This document shows positions 18,174-26,119 of a stretch of DNA of 64,000 bases, piece after piece. The stretch lies in NCBI RefSeq assembly GCF_024055605.1, contig NZ_JAMXLX010000005.1, positions 248,001 to 312,000 on the forward strand, written 5' to 3'. A program made the translations under genes and the position numbers. The notes below the pieces were generated by a model that was given only the letters and a program-made list of their open reading frames with translations, was not told the origin of the DNA and did no database searches. Source of the stretch: Ciceribacter sichuanensis. Lineage in GTDB: Bacteria > Pseudomonadota > Alphaproteobacteria > Rhizobiales > Rhizobiaceae. Positions within the stretch are counted from its first letter, which is position 1, and each line of letters opens with the position of its first letter.

Positions 18174-18953
18174 ATGAGGAAACTGATCGTCGCCGCTGCC
18201 ATCGCAGCTCTCTTTTCCGCCGGCGCTGCCCTGGCTGAAGACATCAAGGTCGGCGTGACCGCCGGCGAACACGCCCAGATCATGGAAAAGGTGAAGGAAA
18301 TCGCCGCCAAGAAGGGCCTCAACATCGAGATTGTCGAGTTCTCCGACTACGTCGTTCCGAACCAGGCGCTGGCCGATGGCGACCTCAACGCCAACTCCTT
18401 CCAGCATCAGCCCTATCTCGACAACCAGATCGCTGACCGCGGTTTCGATATCGTCAGCGTCGGCACCACCATCACCACCCCGATGGGCGTCTATTCCAAG
18501 AAGGTGAAGAGCCTCGACGAACTGAAGGACGGCGCGACCGTCGGCATCCCGAACGACCCGACCAATGGCGGCCGCGCGCTGCTCGTTCTGGCTTCCAAGG
18601 GCCTGATCAAGGTTGACGAAACCAAGGGCCTGAAGGTTGGTCCTGCCGACGTGACCGAAAACCCGAAGAACATCCAGTTCGCCGAACTCGATGCCGCCCA
18701 GCTGCCGCGTTCGCTCGATGACGTCGATGCCGCCGTCATCAACACCAACTACGCCATGGAAGCCGGCCTGCACCCGAAGACCGACGCCATCGCCATCGAA
18801 GGCGAAAAGTCGCCCTACGCCAATGTTATCGCCGTCCGCACGGCCGACAAGGACGCTCCGTGGGTGAAGACGCTGGTCGAATCCTACCACGACGACAGCA
18901 TCAAGGCCTTCATCAACGAAGAGTTCAAGGGCGCCCTGATCCCGGCGTTCTGA
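18174..18953 (+). CDS. metQ: Methionine-binding protein of the ABC importer
   Basis: Periplasmic receptor of 259 residues, NlpA/MetQ family: VGVTAGEHAQIMEKV, ADGDLNANSFQHQPYLD and GATVGIPNDPTNGGRALL are family segments that line the methionine site. The signal peptide MRKLIVAAAIAALFSAGAALA ends in an AxA signal-peptidase-I site and has no lipobox cysteine, so the protein should be soluble in the periplasm rather than a lipoprotein as in E. coli. RBS AAGGAGAAAAC. It ends the metNIQ operon before a strong terminator. Confidence 0.95.
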   Translation: MRKLIVAAAIAALFSAGAALAEDIKVGVTAGEHAQIMEKVKEIAAKKGLNIEIVEFSDYVVPNQALADGDLNANSFQHQPYLDNQIADRGFDIVSVGTTITTPMGVYSKKVKSLDELKDGATVGIPNDPTNGGRALLVLASKGLIKVDETKGLKVGPADVTENPKNIQFAELDAAQLPRSLDDVDAAVINTNYAMEAGLHPKTDAIAIEGEKSPYANVIAVRTADKDAPWVKTLVESYHDDSIKAFINEEFKGALIPAF

Positions 18954-18980
18954 TCCTCGTCAGCAATCGACAATCCGAAG

Positions 18981-19010
18981 AGCCCTCTCCGCAAGGAGGG
19001 GGCTTTTTCG
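18981..19010 (+). terminator. Rho-independent terminator after metNIQ
   Basis: AGCCCTCTCC (18981-18990) pairs with GGAGGGGGCT (18995-19004) over a GCAA loop, with one G-U pair, followed by TTTTT. Confidence 0.9.
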
Positions 19011-19083
19011 TTTCCGCGGATGGCGATTGCATTTTGCGCTGCAACAACGGAGACTGCTTCCATTGGTTGCAATGGAGGTGACG

Positions 19084-19449
19084 ATGGCCCGGCTTCAGCT
19101 TCCCGTATTCAATGCGCCTTTCTCAGGCGATGTTTCGCAGACGATCAATCCCTGGACATGGATCTTCAGTCCCGGCGCCGGCAGTCAGGTGGGGTTGTTC
19201 AACCTCAGCATCGATCTCGGCCCCTCGACCGACCCCGAAGTCGAAAAGGATATCCTGAGCGGGGTCGCAAGCTATGGCAAGCAGCTTGGCAGGGTGGAGG
19301 ATGCGCTGCGTCTGGTGATCGAGACGCTGGAGCCGATGGTCGGTGAGCGCAAGCTGAGTGACGACAAGGCGATCATCGCCTTCAAGGCGCTGATGTATGA
19401 AATCGATAACGTCAAGGAACATCACAGCCGGGGCGGGAAGGGCAAATAG
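19084..19449 (+). CDS. Conserved small protein of unknown function
   Basis: Protein of 121 residues, acidic and without signal peptide or membrane helix. The start ATG has GGAGG seven bases upstream; an in-frame ATG 12 bases earlier lacks this. The N-terminal half is rich in Phe/Trp/Pro (NPWTWIFSPGAGSQVG), and the C-terminal half looks helical (GKQLGRVEDALRLVIETLE, AIIAFKALMYEIDNVKEHHS). I do not recognise the family. It is a monocistronic gene between the metNIQ terminator and convergent trhO. Confidence 0.7.
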   Translation: MARLQLPVFNAPFSGDVSQTINPWTWIFSPGAGSQVGLFNLSIDLGPSTDPEVEKDILSGVASYGKQLGRVEDALRLVIETLEPMVGERKLSDDKAIIAFKALMYEIDNVKEHHSRGGKGK

Positions 19450-19473
19450 CCCTTTCCCGAGGGATCGGCGGCG

Positions 19474-20418
19474 TCAGCTTCCCATGTGCCGTTCGCCGCG
19501 CTTCTTGGCCAATGCGATCTGCTGCTGGCGCTGGCGATAACGGTCGCGGTCGGCTTCTGTGCGGTCGTTATAGCAGTGCGGGCAGGTGACGCCCTCCTCG
19601 AACAGCGGTGACTTCACCTCTTCCGCCGTCAGCGGATAGCGGCAGGCGTGGCAGAGCGTGTGCTCGCCTTCCTGGAGGCCGTGAGTGATCGAGACGCGCT
19701 CGTCGAAGACGAAGCAGGCGCCATCCCAGAGGCTTTCCTCCGGCGGCACTTCCTCGAGATATTTCAGGATGCCGCCCTTGAGGTGATAGACCTCGTCGAA
19801 GCCGATTTCCTTGGCGAAGGCCGTCGACTTTTCGCAGCGGATGCCGCCGGTGCAGTACATGGCGATCTTCGGCTTGTTGTGCAGGCCGGGATTGTTGCGC
19901 ATCCAGTCCGGAAATTCGCGGAAGGTCTTTATGTTTGGATCGATCGCGCCTTTGAAGATGCCGATCGCCGTCTCGTAATCGTTGCGGGTGTCGATCACGA
20001 TGGTCTCGGGATCCGAGATCAGGGCGTTCCAGTCCTTCGGATCGACATAGGTGCCGACGATCTTGTTGGGGTCGATGCCCTCGACGCCCATGGTGACGAT
20101 CTCTTTCTTCAGCCGCACCTTCATGCGCAGGAAGGGCATCTTCGATGCACGGCTTTCCTTGTGTACGAGTTCGGCGAATTCCGGCTGGGCGTGCAGGAAG
20201 GCAAGCAGCTTCGCGATGCCCTCGTCGGTGCCGGCGACGGTGCCGTTGATACCCTCGGCCGCCAGAAGCAGCGTGCCCTTGATGCCGTTTTCGCGGCAAA
20301 GCGCAGTGAGCGGCTCGCGGAAACTTTCGTAACGCGGGAAGCGGGCGAAATGATAGAGCGCGGCGACGCAGAAGGCGCCGCCCTCTTCATGGCGAGGGGT
20401 CTGGAGATCGTCGGTCAT
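19474..20418 (-). CDS. trhO: tRNA uridine-34 hydroxylase, rhodanese-like (YceA/TrhO)
   Basis: Oxygen-dependent enzyme making 5-hydroxyuridine at the wobble base of some tRNAs. 314 residues: an N-terminal acylphosphatase-like domain (about 20-110, [18 protein letters not shown] and [15 protein letters not shown]), a rhodanese domain (about 130-230) with the catalytic Cys loop [12 protein letters not shown], and a C-terminal tail with two Cys pairs (LCHACRYPL and CPHCYNDR) that probably binds zinc. This layout is diagnostic for TrhO. It stands alone, convergent to the small gene before it. Confidence 0.95.
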   Translation of the reverse strand: MTDDLQTPRHEEGGAFCVAALYHFARFPRYESFREPLTALCRENGIKGTLLLAAEGINGTVAGTDEGIAKLLAFLHAQPEFAELVHKESRASKMPFLRMKVRLKKEIVTMGVEGIDPNKIVGTYVDPKDWNALISDPETIVIDTRNDYETAIGIFKGAIDPNIKTFREFPDWMRNNPGLHNKPKIAMYCTGGIRCEKSTAFAKEIGFDEVYHLKGGILKYLEEVPPEESLWDGACFVFDERVSITHGLQEGEHTLCHACRYPLTAEEVKSPLFEEGVTCPHCYNDRTEADRDRYRQRQQQIALAKKRGERHMGS

Positions 20419-20489
20419 GGCCCGGGAAATACTGCCTCAGCCGCTGCGAAGCAACGGTTTTCGCGCATTCGGCCGCACTTTGAATTTTG

Positions 20490-20960
20490 TCAAATTCCGA
20501 ACAGTGGCAACTGGAGCGTTTCCTTTGGCTCGGAAGAGAGCGGCGTCGTGCCCGCATTCATAGCCGAAGCGATGGTTACCGCATCCTCCTCGGTTATGCG
20601 CAGGATGCCGAAGCGGAAGGCATAGCCCCAGTTTTGTTTGCCCCTGGTCAGTTCCAGCCGGTCGAGCAGGGGCCGGATCGGGGCGGGCTGCGATGCATGC
20701 CATTCGACATCACGGCGGGAGGGATGAAAACCTTCCATCACCTCCACGCGATAAGGCGGCTTTTCAAGAAGGGTGCCGATGGCGGTGAAGGCCTTGAGTG
20801 GCACTGCCTGACCGAAGATCGCGGAGGACGAATAGGTGATGACCGTCTCGCCGGGCCGGATGCGCCTGAGCGGCGCATCCTTTCCATGGCAGGCCTGCAC
20901 GAAGCCGCCGGCAACGCCGCCCGCGACATGATCGGCGGAAGCTACGATGATCCAGGCCAT
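20490..20960 (-). CDS. EVE-domain protein
   Basis: Protein of 156 residues consisting of one EVE (PUA-like) domain: MAWIIVASADHVAGGV, ETVITYSSSAIFGQAVPLKAFTAIG, YRVEVMEGFHPSRRDVEW and WGYAFRFGILRITEED. EVE domains bind modified bases in DNA or RNA, and stand-alone members of the UPF0310 type are found in many bacteria. Six bases separate it from the stop of the upstream glyoxalase gene, so they are probably cotranscribed. An in-frame TTG at 20969 overlapping that stop is an alternative start. Confidence 0.85.
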   Translation of the reverse strand: MAWIIVASADHVAGGVAGGFVQACHGKDAPLRRIRPGETVITYSSSAIFGQAVPLKAFTAIGTLLEKPPYRVEVMEGFHPSRRDVEWHASQPAPIRPLLDRLELTRGKQNWGYAFRFGILRITEEDAVTIASAMNAGTTPLSSEPKETLQLPLFGI

Positions 20961-20965
20961 GGCGA

Positions 20966-21331
20966 TCAAACCGGAGGGTTGTAGAAGCGGATGCGGTGTC
21001 CATCCGGGTCGGCAAGCAGGAAGGTGCGGCCGAATTCCATATCCACGGGGGATTGCAGGACGGTATGTCCGGCGTGGCCTATTTTTGCCCAGGCTTCATC
21101 GACCGCAGCGGGGCTTGCAAGCGGAACAGCGATTTCGATCGTGCCCGCTGCGCCCGTTGGCGCAGGCTCGACGGTGTGACGCGACCACAGGCCGAGTTTG
21201 ATGCCGCCGGGAAAGACGAAGATGGCGAAGGTTGGGGAGTGTTCGACCGGCTTTACGCCGAAAATGCCGGCGTAGAAGGCAACGCTCTTTTCCGGGCTGT
21301 CGACATAGAGGATGGTGAGGTTCGGTGTCAT
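20966..21331 (-). CDS. Glyoxalase/bleomycin-resistance-fold protein
   Basis: VOC-fold protein of 121 residues with two beta-alpha-beta-beta-beta repeats: LTILYVDSPEKSVAFYAGIFG then FAIFVFPGGIKLGLWS, and IEIAVPLASPAAVDEAW then FGRTFLLADPDGHRIRFYNPP. Members bind metals in dioxygenases, glyoxalase I and drug-sequestering proteins; the C-terminal ADPDGHRIRF is the usual metal-ligand area. It lies directly downstream of a WYL regulator on the same strand and is preceded by a 17-base palindrome nearly identical to one before that regulator. The substrate is unknown. Confidence 0.88.
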   Translation of the reverse strand: MTPNLTILYVDSPEKSVAFYAGIFGVKPVEHSPTFAIFVFPGGIKLGLWSRHTVEPAPTGAAGTIEIAVPLASPAAVDEAWAKIGHAGHTVLQSPVDMEFGRTFLLADPDGHRIRFYNPPV

Positions 21332-21371
21332 GGGGTTCTCCTTTTCGAGAGCCCGAGACTATACCGGCATG

Positions 21372-21388
21372 CTGTCAGAAAATGGCAG
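21372..21388. promoter_or_regulatory. Operator candidate before the glyoxalase gene
   Basis: CTGTCAGAAAATGGCAG; read on the minus strand it is CTGCCATTTTCTGACAG, matching the WYL-gene site at 22118-22134 in 15 of 17 positions. It ends 41 bases before the glyoxalase start. Confidence 0.65.
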
Positions 21389-21400
21389 TAGGATGCTTTG

Positions 21401-22096
21401 TCAGTAGAGACGGTCGGCAATACCGGTCTTCTGTCGCCACTCCTTCAAGAGCTGGGTGCGGCGACGGGGATAGCGGTCTCGTCCCTGTTCCAGGATCTCC
21501 ATCCTATCCGTGCGGAAGTGACGGAAGTCGTTACGCAGCGTGCACCATGCGAGAAGCACGCGGGCGCCATCGAAGAAGGCAAGAGCGAAGGGCCATATGA
21601 CGCGTTCGCTGGCGCTGCCCTTGTCGTCGCGATAGGCGATCCGCAATGTCCGCTCGTCCTGCATCGCCTTGCGCAAAAGGCCGAGGTCCACCTGATCCTC
21701 AGGCGAACGAGGCTTTCCTCCTGCCAGCAGCGGGCTTGCTGCCATCTTTGCCCTCAAGTCCGCGGGAAGAACGGCATCGATCTTGGACAGCGCATCGCGG
21801 GCGGCAAGGGCGAGCTGCGGATCGGTTCGGTTGGCCACCAGTCGCATGCCGAGCACCAGCGCCTCGATCTCGTCAGCGGAAAACATCAGGGGCGGCAGCA
21901 TGTAGCCCGGACGCAGAACGTAGCCAAAGCCGGGTTCGCCCTCGATTTCGGCACCTTCGGCCTGAAGTGCGGCGATATCGCGGTAGAGCGTGCGGAGAGA
22001 AATGCCGAGTTCTTCCGCCAGGGTCCGGCCGGCGACCGGGCGACGATGGCTGCGCAGGATTTGCAGAAGCGAGAGAAGGCGCGTGGAACGGGTCAT
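21401..22096 (-). CDS. YafY-type transcriptional regulator (HTH plus WYL domain)
   Basis: Regulator of 231 residues. The N-terminal HTH_11 winged helix (about 5-60) reads LLSLLQILRSHRRPVAGRTLAEELGIS and LRTLYRDIAALQAEG (read as two segments). The C-terminal WYL domain (about 140-220) has LRIAYRDDKGSASERVIWPFAL and LLAWCTLRNDFRHFRTDRM. WYL domains sense small ligands or nucleic acid. The gene is followed by glyoxalase and EVE genes and both it and the glyoxalase carry the same palindrome, so it most likely autoregulates and controls the pair. Confidence 0.92.
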   Translation of the reverse strand: MTRSTRLLSLLQILRSHRRPVAGRTLAEELGISLRTLYRDIAALQAEGAEIEGEPGFGYVLRPGYMLPPLMFSADEIEALVLGMRLVANRTDPQLALAARDALSKIDAVLPADLRAKMAASPLLAGGKPRSPEDQVDLGLLRKAMQDERTLRIAYRDDKGSASERVIWPFALAFFDGARVLLAWCTLRNDFRHFRTDRMEILEQGRDRYPRRRTQLLKEWRQKTGIADRLY

Positions 22097-22117
22097 CGAC
22101 CGATACTAGCAGGCCTG

Positions 22118-22134
22118 CTGACATTTTCTGTCAG
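22118..22134. promoter_or_regulatory. Operator candidate before the WYL regulator gene
   Basis: CTGACATTTTCTGTCAG has 6-base inverted arms CTGACA/TGTCAG around TTTTC. It lies 22 bases before the regulator start and recurs in slightly altered form before the glyoxalase gene. Confidence 0.7.
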
Positions 22135-22139
22135 TATTT

Positions 22140-23051
22140 TCAGCCGGTCGCGGCTTCGATCCACAGGGCCTCGATTGCGCTCGCTTCCCGTTCCGGCCGG
22201 TCGGCGAAAACCCTTTCGGCAAGTTCCAGCGCATCGTGACGCAATTCCTGCTGCTGGCGGATGATGGCGCCGATAAGCTGGGAGACTTCCTCGCCGTCGC
22301 CGAGCATTGCCGGTTCCCGGTCGAGAAGGTCGACGAGGAGAGCAAGGTCGTGTTCGTGGCCGAGCAGTTCGACAAGACTCCTGGCCTCGGCGCGCTTTGC
22401 CCGCATGGCCGATGGCCAGATGTCCCTGAGCAGAGCAAGGTTCATCCAGTAGGCCTGTCCCGCCTTGCGCAATTCGTGGAACAGTTCGGCATGGGCTCCG
22501 CCGCGGCAGGCCTGAAGCGCCTTCTTTCCGCGCGTCAGGCTTTTCTTCCAGCCCTTGGCGATAAGACGTGCCGTCTTCCGCGGGCTTTGCGGAAAATCGA
22601 TGTCCTCAATGGCCGCGATGGTCGTGTGACAGCTTTCCACGGCAGCGCGCGCCTTTTGCGGCAGGTCCGTTTCCGTCGATGCCAGCGCGTCCCGACGTTC
22701 AGTGAGCTTTTCGCGCGCATGAACAAGGGCGCGACGCTCGTCGTCGTTCAGGGCGTGGGTTTCGAGATAGCTGACAGTCTCGATGAGGGCGGTGGCATCG
22801 CGCACCAGCGACAATGTCCGTGCTGTTTGCTGCAGGCGGGCGTTTTCGGTGGCGCGGAAATCCGGTTTGTCGAGCGCAATAAGGCGGTAGAGCGACCTCA
22901 CCCGCTTGAATTTCTTTCTCGCCTCGTGGACCGCCTCATGCAGCCCTTTCGGCTGTTCCTCGAAGGCGGCAATGGCCAGTTGAAGCTGTTCGACGGCGAT
23001 GGAACGAACTTCCTCGCCGAAGGCACGTCCCGGCCTAATTCGATACGGCAT
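22140..23051 (-). CDS. CHAD-domain protein
   Basis: Helical protein of 303 residues with conserved histidines, as expected of CHAD domains that bind inorganic polyphosphate: HEAVHEARKKFKRVRSLYRLI near the N terminus, LVRDATALIETVSYL, and FHELRKAGQAYWMNLALL plus LVELLGHEHDLALLVDLL in the second half (two CHAD repeats). The start lies inside the upstream CYTH gene (17-base overlap), so the two are translationally coupled. In many bacteria the same domains are fused in one protein; here they are separate. Confidence 0.93.
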   Translation of the reverse strand: MPYRIRPGRAFGEEVRSIAVEQLQLAIAAFEEQPKGLHEAVHEARKKFKRVRSLYRLIALDKPDFRATENARLQQTARTLSLVRDATALIETVSYLETHALNDDERRALVHAREKLTERRDALASTETDLPQKARAAVESCHTTIAAIEDIDFPQSPRKTARLIAKGWKKSLTRGKKALQACRGGAHAELFHELRKAGQAYWMNLALLRDIWPSAMRAKRAEARSLVELLGHEHDLALLVDLLDREPAMLGDGEEVSQLIGAIIRQQQELRHDALELAERVFADRPEREASAIEALWIEAATG

Positions 23052-23523
23052 GAACGAGCTCTGGCTTCAGACGTTCGGTCGCCAGCGCCTGGTTGGAATA
23101 CCGGCGATCGCCGGTCACTTCACGTCCCACCCAATCGGGGATAACCGGGCGGTCCTCCTCCGATTTCAGTTCGACCTCGGCTATCACCAGCCCTCGATAG
23201 GCGCCTTCGAACACGTCCACTTCCCAGGTGAAACCGGCAACTTCGACGGTGTAGCGCACTTTCTCGATGACGTTGCCGACCGCGAATTCGATCATCTCGG
23301 CGGCTTCTTCCAACGGGATCGTGTATTCGAATTCATCACGCACAAGCGCGCTCGAGCCGAACTTGATGGTCAGCTTGGCCGTTTCCTCATTGCTGGTGCG
23401 AACACGGATCGAACGGTCATGATTGACCGAGAGATAGGCCTGCCGCATCGGTGTGGCGGATGTGGTCTGCGATCTCCACCCGTCATTTGCCACAAGGAAC
23501 TTTCGCTCGATTTCCTTTGCCAT
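23035..23523 (-). CDS. CYTH-domain phosphatase/triphosphatase
   Basis: Protein of 162 residues forming one CYTH triphosphate-tunnel domain. The signature EIERKFLV begins at residue 4 (AKEIERKFLVANDGW); charged strands follow (RQAYLSVNHDRSIRVRTSN, AKLTIKFG, VEVAGFTWEVDVFEG, IAEVELKSEED), whose alternating Lys/Arg/Glu line the metal- and triphosphate-binding tunnel. Likely acts on inorganic triphosphate or a related polyphosphate. The start has GGGAGAAG upstream; an in-frame ATG 21 bases earlier is less likely. Operon with the CHAD gene. Confidence 0.93.
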   Translation of the reverse strand: MAKEIERKFLVANDGWRSQTTSATPMRQAYLSVNHDRSIRVRTSNEETAKLTIKFGSSALVRDEFEYTIPLEEAAEMIEFAVGNVIEKVRYTVEVAGFTWEVDVFEGAYRGLVIAEVELKSEEDRPVIPDWVGREVTGDRRYSNQALATERLKPELVHAVSN

Positions 23524-23549
23524 GGACTTCTCCCGGGCTGACAACCGAC

Positions 23550-23565
23550 GTTAAGCTAGCTTAAC
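23550..23565. promoter_or_regulatory. Perfect 16-base palindrome before the CYTH-CHAD operon
   Basis: GTTAAGCTAGCTTAAC is a perfect uninterrupted palindrome 27 bases before the CYTH start, in a position where a dimeric repressor would block transcription. The binder is unknown. Confidence 0.5.
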
Positions 23566-23675
23566 TTTGTCACGAGACCAAACGAATACGACGGGCGTGC
23601 GCAATTGTCTCGACAATGACATGCTGTCGGGATAATCCTCAGGCGATTTCAATCGTTTTAAGAGGTGGCATTGCC

Positions 23676-24314
23676 ATGGGCGCGAAAACCGAAAAGCTTC
23701 TTTCCACTTTGAAACTGCAGCCGGTCGTGCCGGTTCTGATCATCGAGGATGCGGAAAGCGCGGTGCCGCTTGCCAGGGCGCTCGTTGCCGGCGGATTGAA
23801 GGCCATCGAGATCACCATGCGCACCGATGCGGCGCTCGAAGCCGTACGCCGGGTGGCCGATGAGGTCGAGGGTGCGGTGGTCGGCGCGGGCACGATCCTG
23901 AACGCCGCCCATTTCGAGGCGGCCGTTGCTGCCGGTTCGCAGTTCATCGTCAGCCCGGGCACGACGCAGGAATTGCTGGATGCCGCTCGCGGTTCCGATA
24001 TCCCGCTGCTGCCGGGCGCTGCGACCGCGAGCGAAGTGATGGCCCTTCGCGAGGAAGGCTATCAGGTGCTGAAGTTCTTCCCGGCCGAGCAGGCCGGTGG
24101 CGCAGCCTATCTGAAAGCCCTGTCCTCGCCGCTGGCGGGCACGCTTTTCTGCCCGACCGGCGGCATTTCGCTCAAGAATGCCAAGGACTATCTCAGCCTT
24201 CCGAACGTCGTGTGCGTCGGTGGCTCGTGGGTCGCGCCGAAGGAACTGGTTGCTGCCGGCGACTGGGCAGGCATTACCAAGCTTGCTGCGGAAGCTGCGG
24301 CTCTCGCCGGCTGA
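23676..24314 (+). CDS. eda: KDPG/KHG aldolase
   Basis: Class I aldolase of 212 residues cleaving 2-keto-3-deoxy-6-phosphogluconate to pyruvate and glyceraldehyde 3-phosphate in the Entner-Doudoroff pathway. Landmarks are [20 protein letters not shown], the catalytic Glu in [16 protein letters not shown], the Schiff-base Lys in [12 protein letters not shown] and the phosphate loop [12 protein letters not shown]. The start [10 protein letters not shown] has AAGAGGTGG upstream. It stands alone here; edd and zwf are not in the window. Confidence 0.95.
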   Translation: MGAKTEKLLSTLKLQPVVPVLIIEDAESAVPLARALVAGGLKAIEITMRTDAALEAVRRVADEVEGAVVGAGTILNAAHFEAAVAAGSQFIVSPGTTQELLDAARGSDIPLLPGAATASEVMALREEGYQVLKFFPAEQAGGAAYLKALSSPLAGTLFCPTGGISLKNAKDYLSLPNVVCVGGSWVAPKELVAAGDWAGITKLAAEAAALAG

Positions 24315-24381
24315 CCGGCTAGGACTCCGGAAGAAAGGTCTGGCGGCGTCTTTGTAATTTCATCATTGCCTCCCTATTTAG

Positions 24382-24397
24382 CTTTCGACAACGAAAG
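24382..24397 (+). promoter_or_regulatory. Small hairpin in the 5' leader of the DUF533 gene
   Basis: CTTTCG-ACAA-CGAAAG sits just before the AGGGAGAG ribosome-binding site of the next gene. It could modulate mRNA stability or translation; no known motif is recognised. Confidence 0.3.
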
Positions 24398-24411
24398 TCA
24401 GGGAGAGACCG

Positions 24412-25107
24412 ATGTTCGATGCGAAGAAGCTGCTTGACCAATTCCTCGGTTCGCAGGTGCCGGGTGCCAACGGCAGTGTGAAGCAGAAGGCTGGAGACAT
24501 CGTCCAGCTCGCCAAGGATAATCCCCTTGCGACCGGCGCGATTGCCGCCGTTCTGCTCGGCACCAAGACCGGTCGTTCCCTGGGCGGCAATGCATTGAAG
24601 CTTGGCGGCCTCGCCGCCATCGCCGGCCTCGGCTATCAGGCCTACAAGAACTATCAGGCCGGCAAGGCTCCGCAGGAGGCGGCTTCCTCCGAGCCGGAAC
24701 TTCTGCCGCCGCCGGCGGATTCTCCCTTCAGTCCTGATGCGCCGGCAGCAGGCGAGGATTTCGTTCTCGCTCTCGTCCGGGCCATGATCGCCGCCGCCAA
24801 GGCGGACGGTCATATCGATACCGAAGAGCGACGCCGCATCATGGACAAGGTCCATCTGTCCGGCCTCGGCGCGGAAGCCGAAACCTTCATCGAGGCCGAG
24901 CTTTCAGCCCCGACGGATCTGGATTCGCTGGTGGCCGCTGCGAAGACCGAAGAGCAGAAGGTCGAGCTTTACACGGCATCGCGGTTGGCGATCGAGCCCG
25001 ACAGCCGTGCCGAAAGGGGCTATCTCGATCTGCTGGCGGGTCGTCTCGGTCTCGCCGACGCGCTGGTTGACCACATCGAGGCAACGGTTTCGGCCGCCAA
25101 GGTCTGA
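24412..25107 (+). CDS. DUF533 (YebE-like) membrane-associated protein with TerB-like domain
   Basis: Protein of 231 residues. An N-terminal segment (MFDAKKLLDQFLGSQVPG) is followed by a Gly/Ala-rich hydrophobic stretch at about residues 43-70 (ATGAIAAVLLGTKTGRSLGG, LGGLAAIAGLGYQAYKNYQ), a Pro-rich linker (ELLPPPADSPFSP) and a helical TerB-like domain (ALVRAMIAAAKADGHIDTEE), whose KADGHID segment is typical of this superfamily. The family is linked in Gram-negatives to envelope stress, but its function is unknown. RBS GGGAGAGACC. Confidence 0.85.
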   Translation: MFDAKKLLDQFLGSQVPGANGSVKQKAGDIVQLAKDNPLATGAIAAVLLGTKTGRSLGGNALKLGGLAAIAGLGYQAYKNYQAGKAPQEAASSEPELLPPPADSPFSPDAPAAGEDFVLALVRAMIAAAKADGHIDTEERRRIMDKVHLSGLGAEAETFIEAELSAPTDLDSLVAAAKTEEQKVELYTASRLAIEPDSRAERGYLDLLAGRLGLADALVDHIEATVSAAKV

Positions 25108-25193
25108 TCACAGGCGGTCATGCCGCATCTGGGCCGGTTGCCTTTGACGGGCGGCTGGCCTACTGCTTTGCCCTACAATGTAAAGAGGCAAGC

Positions 25194-25889
25194 ATGCGCG
25201 ATCTTTCCACATTCAAGGGCTGCCCGGCGCCGACTCCGGTGACGCTGAAGGGCCGTTTCGTCACCGTCGAGCCTTATGACAGGGAAAAACACCTGCAGGC
25301 TCTGTGGGACGGGCTGGGCGATGAGGACATCAATCCGTTGCTCACCTATTTCACCCAGCCGGAGTTTGCCGGCGTCGGGGACTTCGACGCATGGCTTTCC
25401 GGTGTGCAGTCCAAGGGCGGCTGGGTCACGCATGTCTTCCGCGACAACAAGACGGGCAATGTGGTCGGCATGGCGAGCTATATGCGGGCCGATCCGGCAA
25501 ACGGCGTGGTCGAAGTGGGCGGTGTCGCCCACGGTCCGGCAATGAGCCGAACGCCGCTTGCCACGGAAGCGCATTACCTGATGGCACGCAATATCTTCGA
25601 CGATCTCGGCTACCGTCGCTACGAGTGGAAGTGCCATAACGAGAACGAGCCCAGCAAGACGACGGCGAAGCGCTACGGCTTCTCCTTCGAGGGCGTTTTC
25701 CGCCAGCACATGTTGTCCAAGGGGAAGAACCGCGACACCGCATGGTTCTCGATCATCGACGGCGAGTGGCCGGTGGTGAAGGCGGCCTTCGAGGCTTGGC
25801 TTTCTCCGGAAAACTTCGATGCCGAGGGCAAGCAGATCCGCAAGCTGGAAGACATTCGCGCCGGTTTGACGGCTGGCGGTGCGGCATGA
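25194..25889 (+). CDS. GNAT N-acetyltransferase (RimJ/RimL type)
   Basis: Acetyl-CoA-dependent N-acyltransferase of 231 residues. The RimL-like layout is visible: TLKGRFVTVEPYDREKHLQALW at the start, NVVGMASYMRADPANGVVEVG as strands 2-4, then ATEAHYLMARNIFDDLGYRR, YEWKCHNENEPSKTTAKRYGF and FEGVFRQHMLSKGKNRDTAW. Lysine- and asparagine-rich NENEPS is the usual acceptor-binding signature. Substrate could be a ribosomal protein N terminus or a small molecule. A small membrane-protein gene overlaps its stop by four bases (ATGA). Confidence 0.9.
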   Translation: MRDLSTFKGCPAPTPVTLKGRFVTVEPYDREKHLQALWDGLGDEDINPLLTYFTQPEFAGVGDFDAWLSGVQSKGGWVTHVFRDNKTGNVVGMASYMRADPANGVVEVGGVAHGPAMSRTPLATEAHYLMARNIFDDLGYRRYEWKCHNENEPSKTTAKRYGFSFEGVFRQHMLSKGKNRDTAWFSIIDGEWPVVKAAFEAWLSPENFDAEGKQIRKLEDIRAGLTAGGAA

Positions 25890-26119
25890 GCGGCGAAGAG
25901 CAGAGCCGTTCACCGGCGCTGGCGGCGGCAGCCGTCGTTATCGGTTTCGCACTGGTTCTTCTGGCGCTGCCGTCGGTGGTGCTGTGGATCGGTGATTACT
26001 CGCCCGTTCTCGCGACTATCGTCGGGACGATCGGCATCATGTCCTTTTTCATCGTGCTCTGGCTTCGTGCCCGCTATCAGCGAAGGCATGCTGGCGGTTC
26101 CGACAAACCTCAGCCGTGA
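25886..26119 (+). CDS. Small two-helix membrane protein
   Basis: Protein of 77 residues starting at an ATGA overlap with the GNAT stop, so translationally coupled. Two hydrophobic helices are visible (ALAAAAVVIGFALVLLALPS and PVLATIVGTIGIMSFFIVLW), followed by a basic tail (RARYQRRHAGGSDK). No family recognised. Its 3' end overlaps the convergent NicO gene by ten bases. Confidence 0.75.
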   Translation: MSGEEQSRSPALAAAAVVIGFALVLLALPSVVLWIGDYSPVLATIVGTIGIMSFFIVLWLRARYQRRHAGGSDKPQP

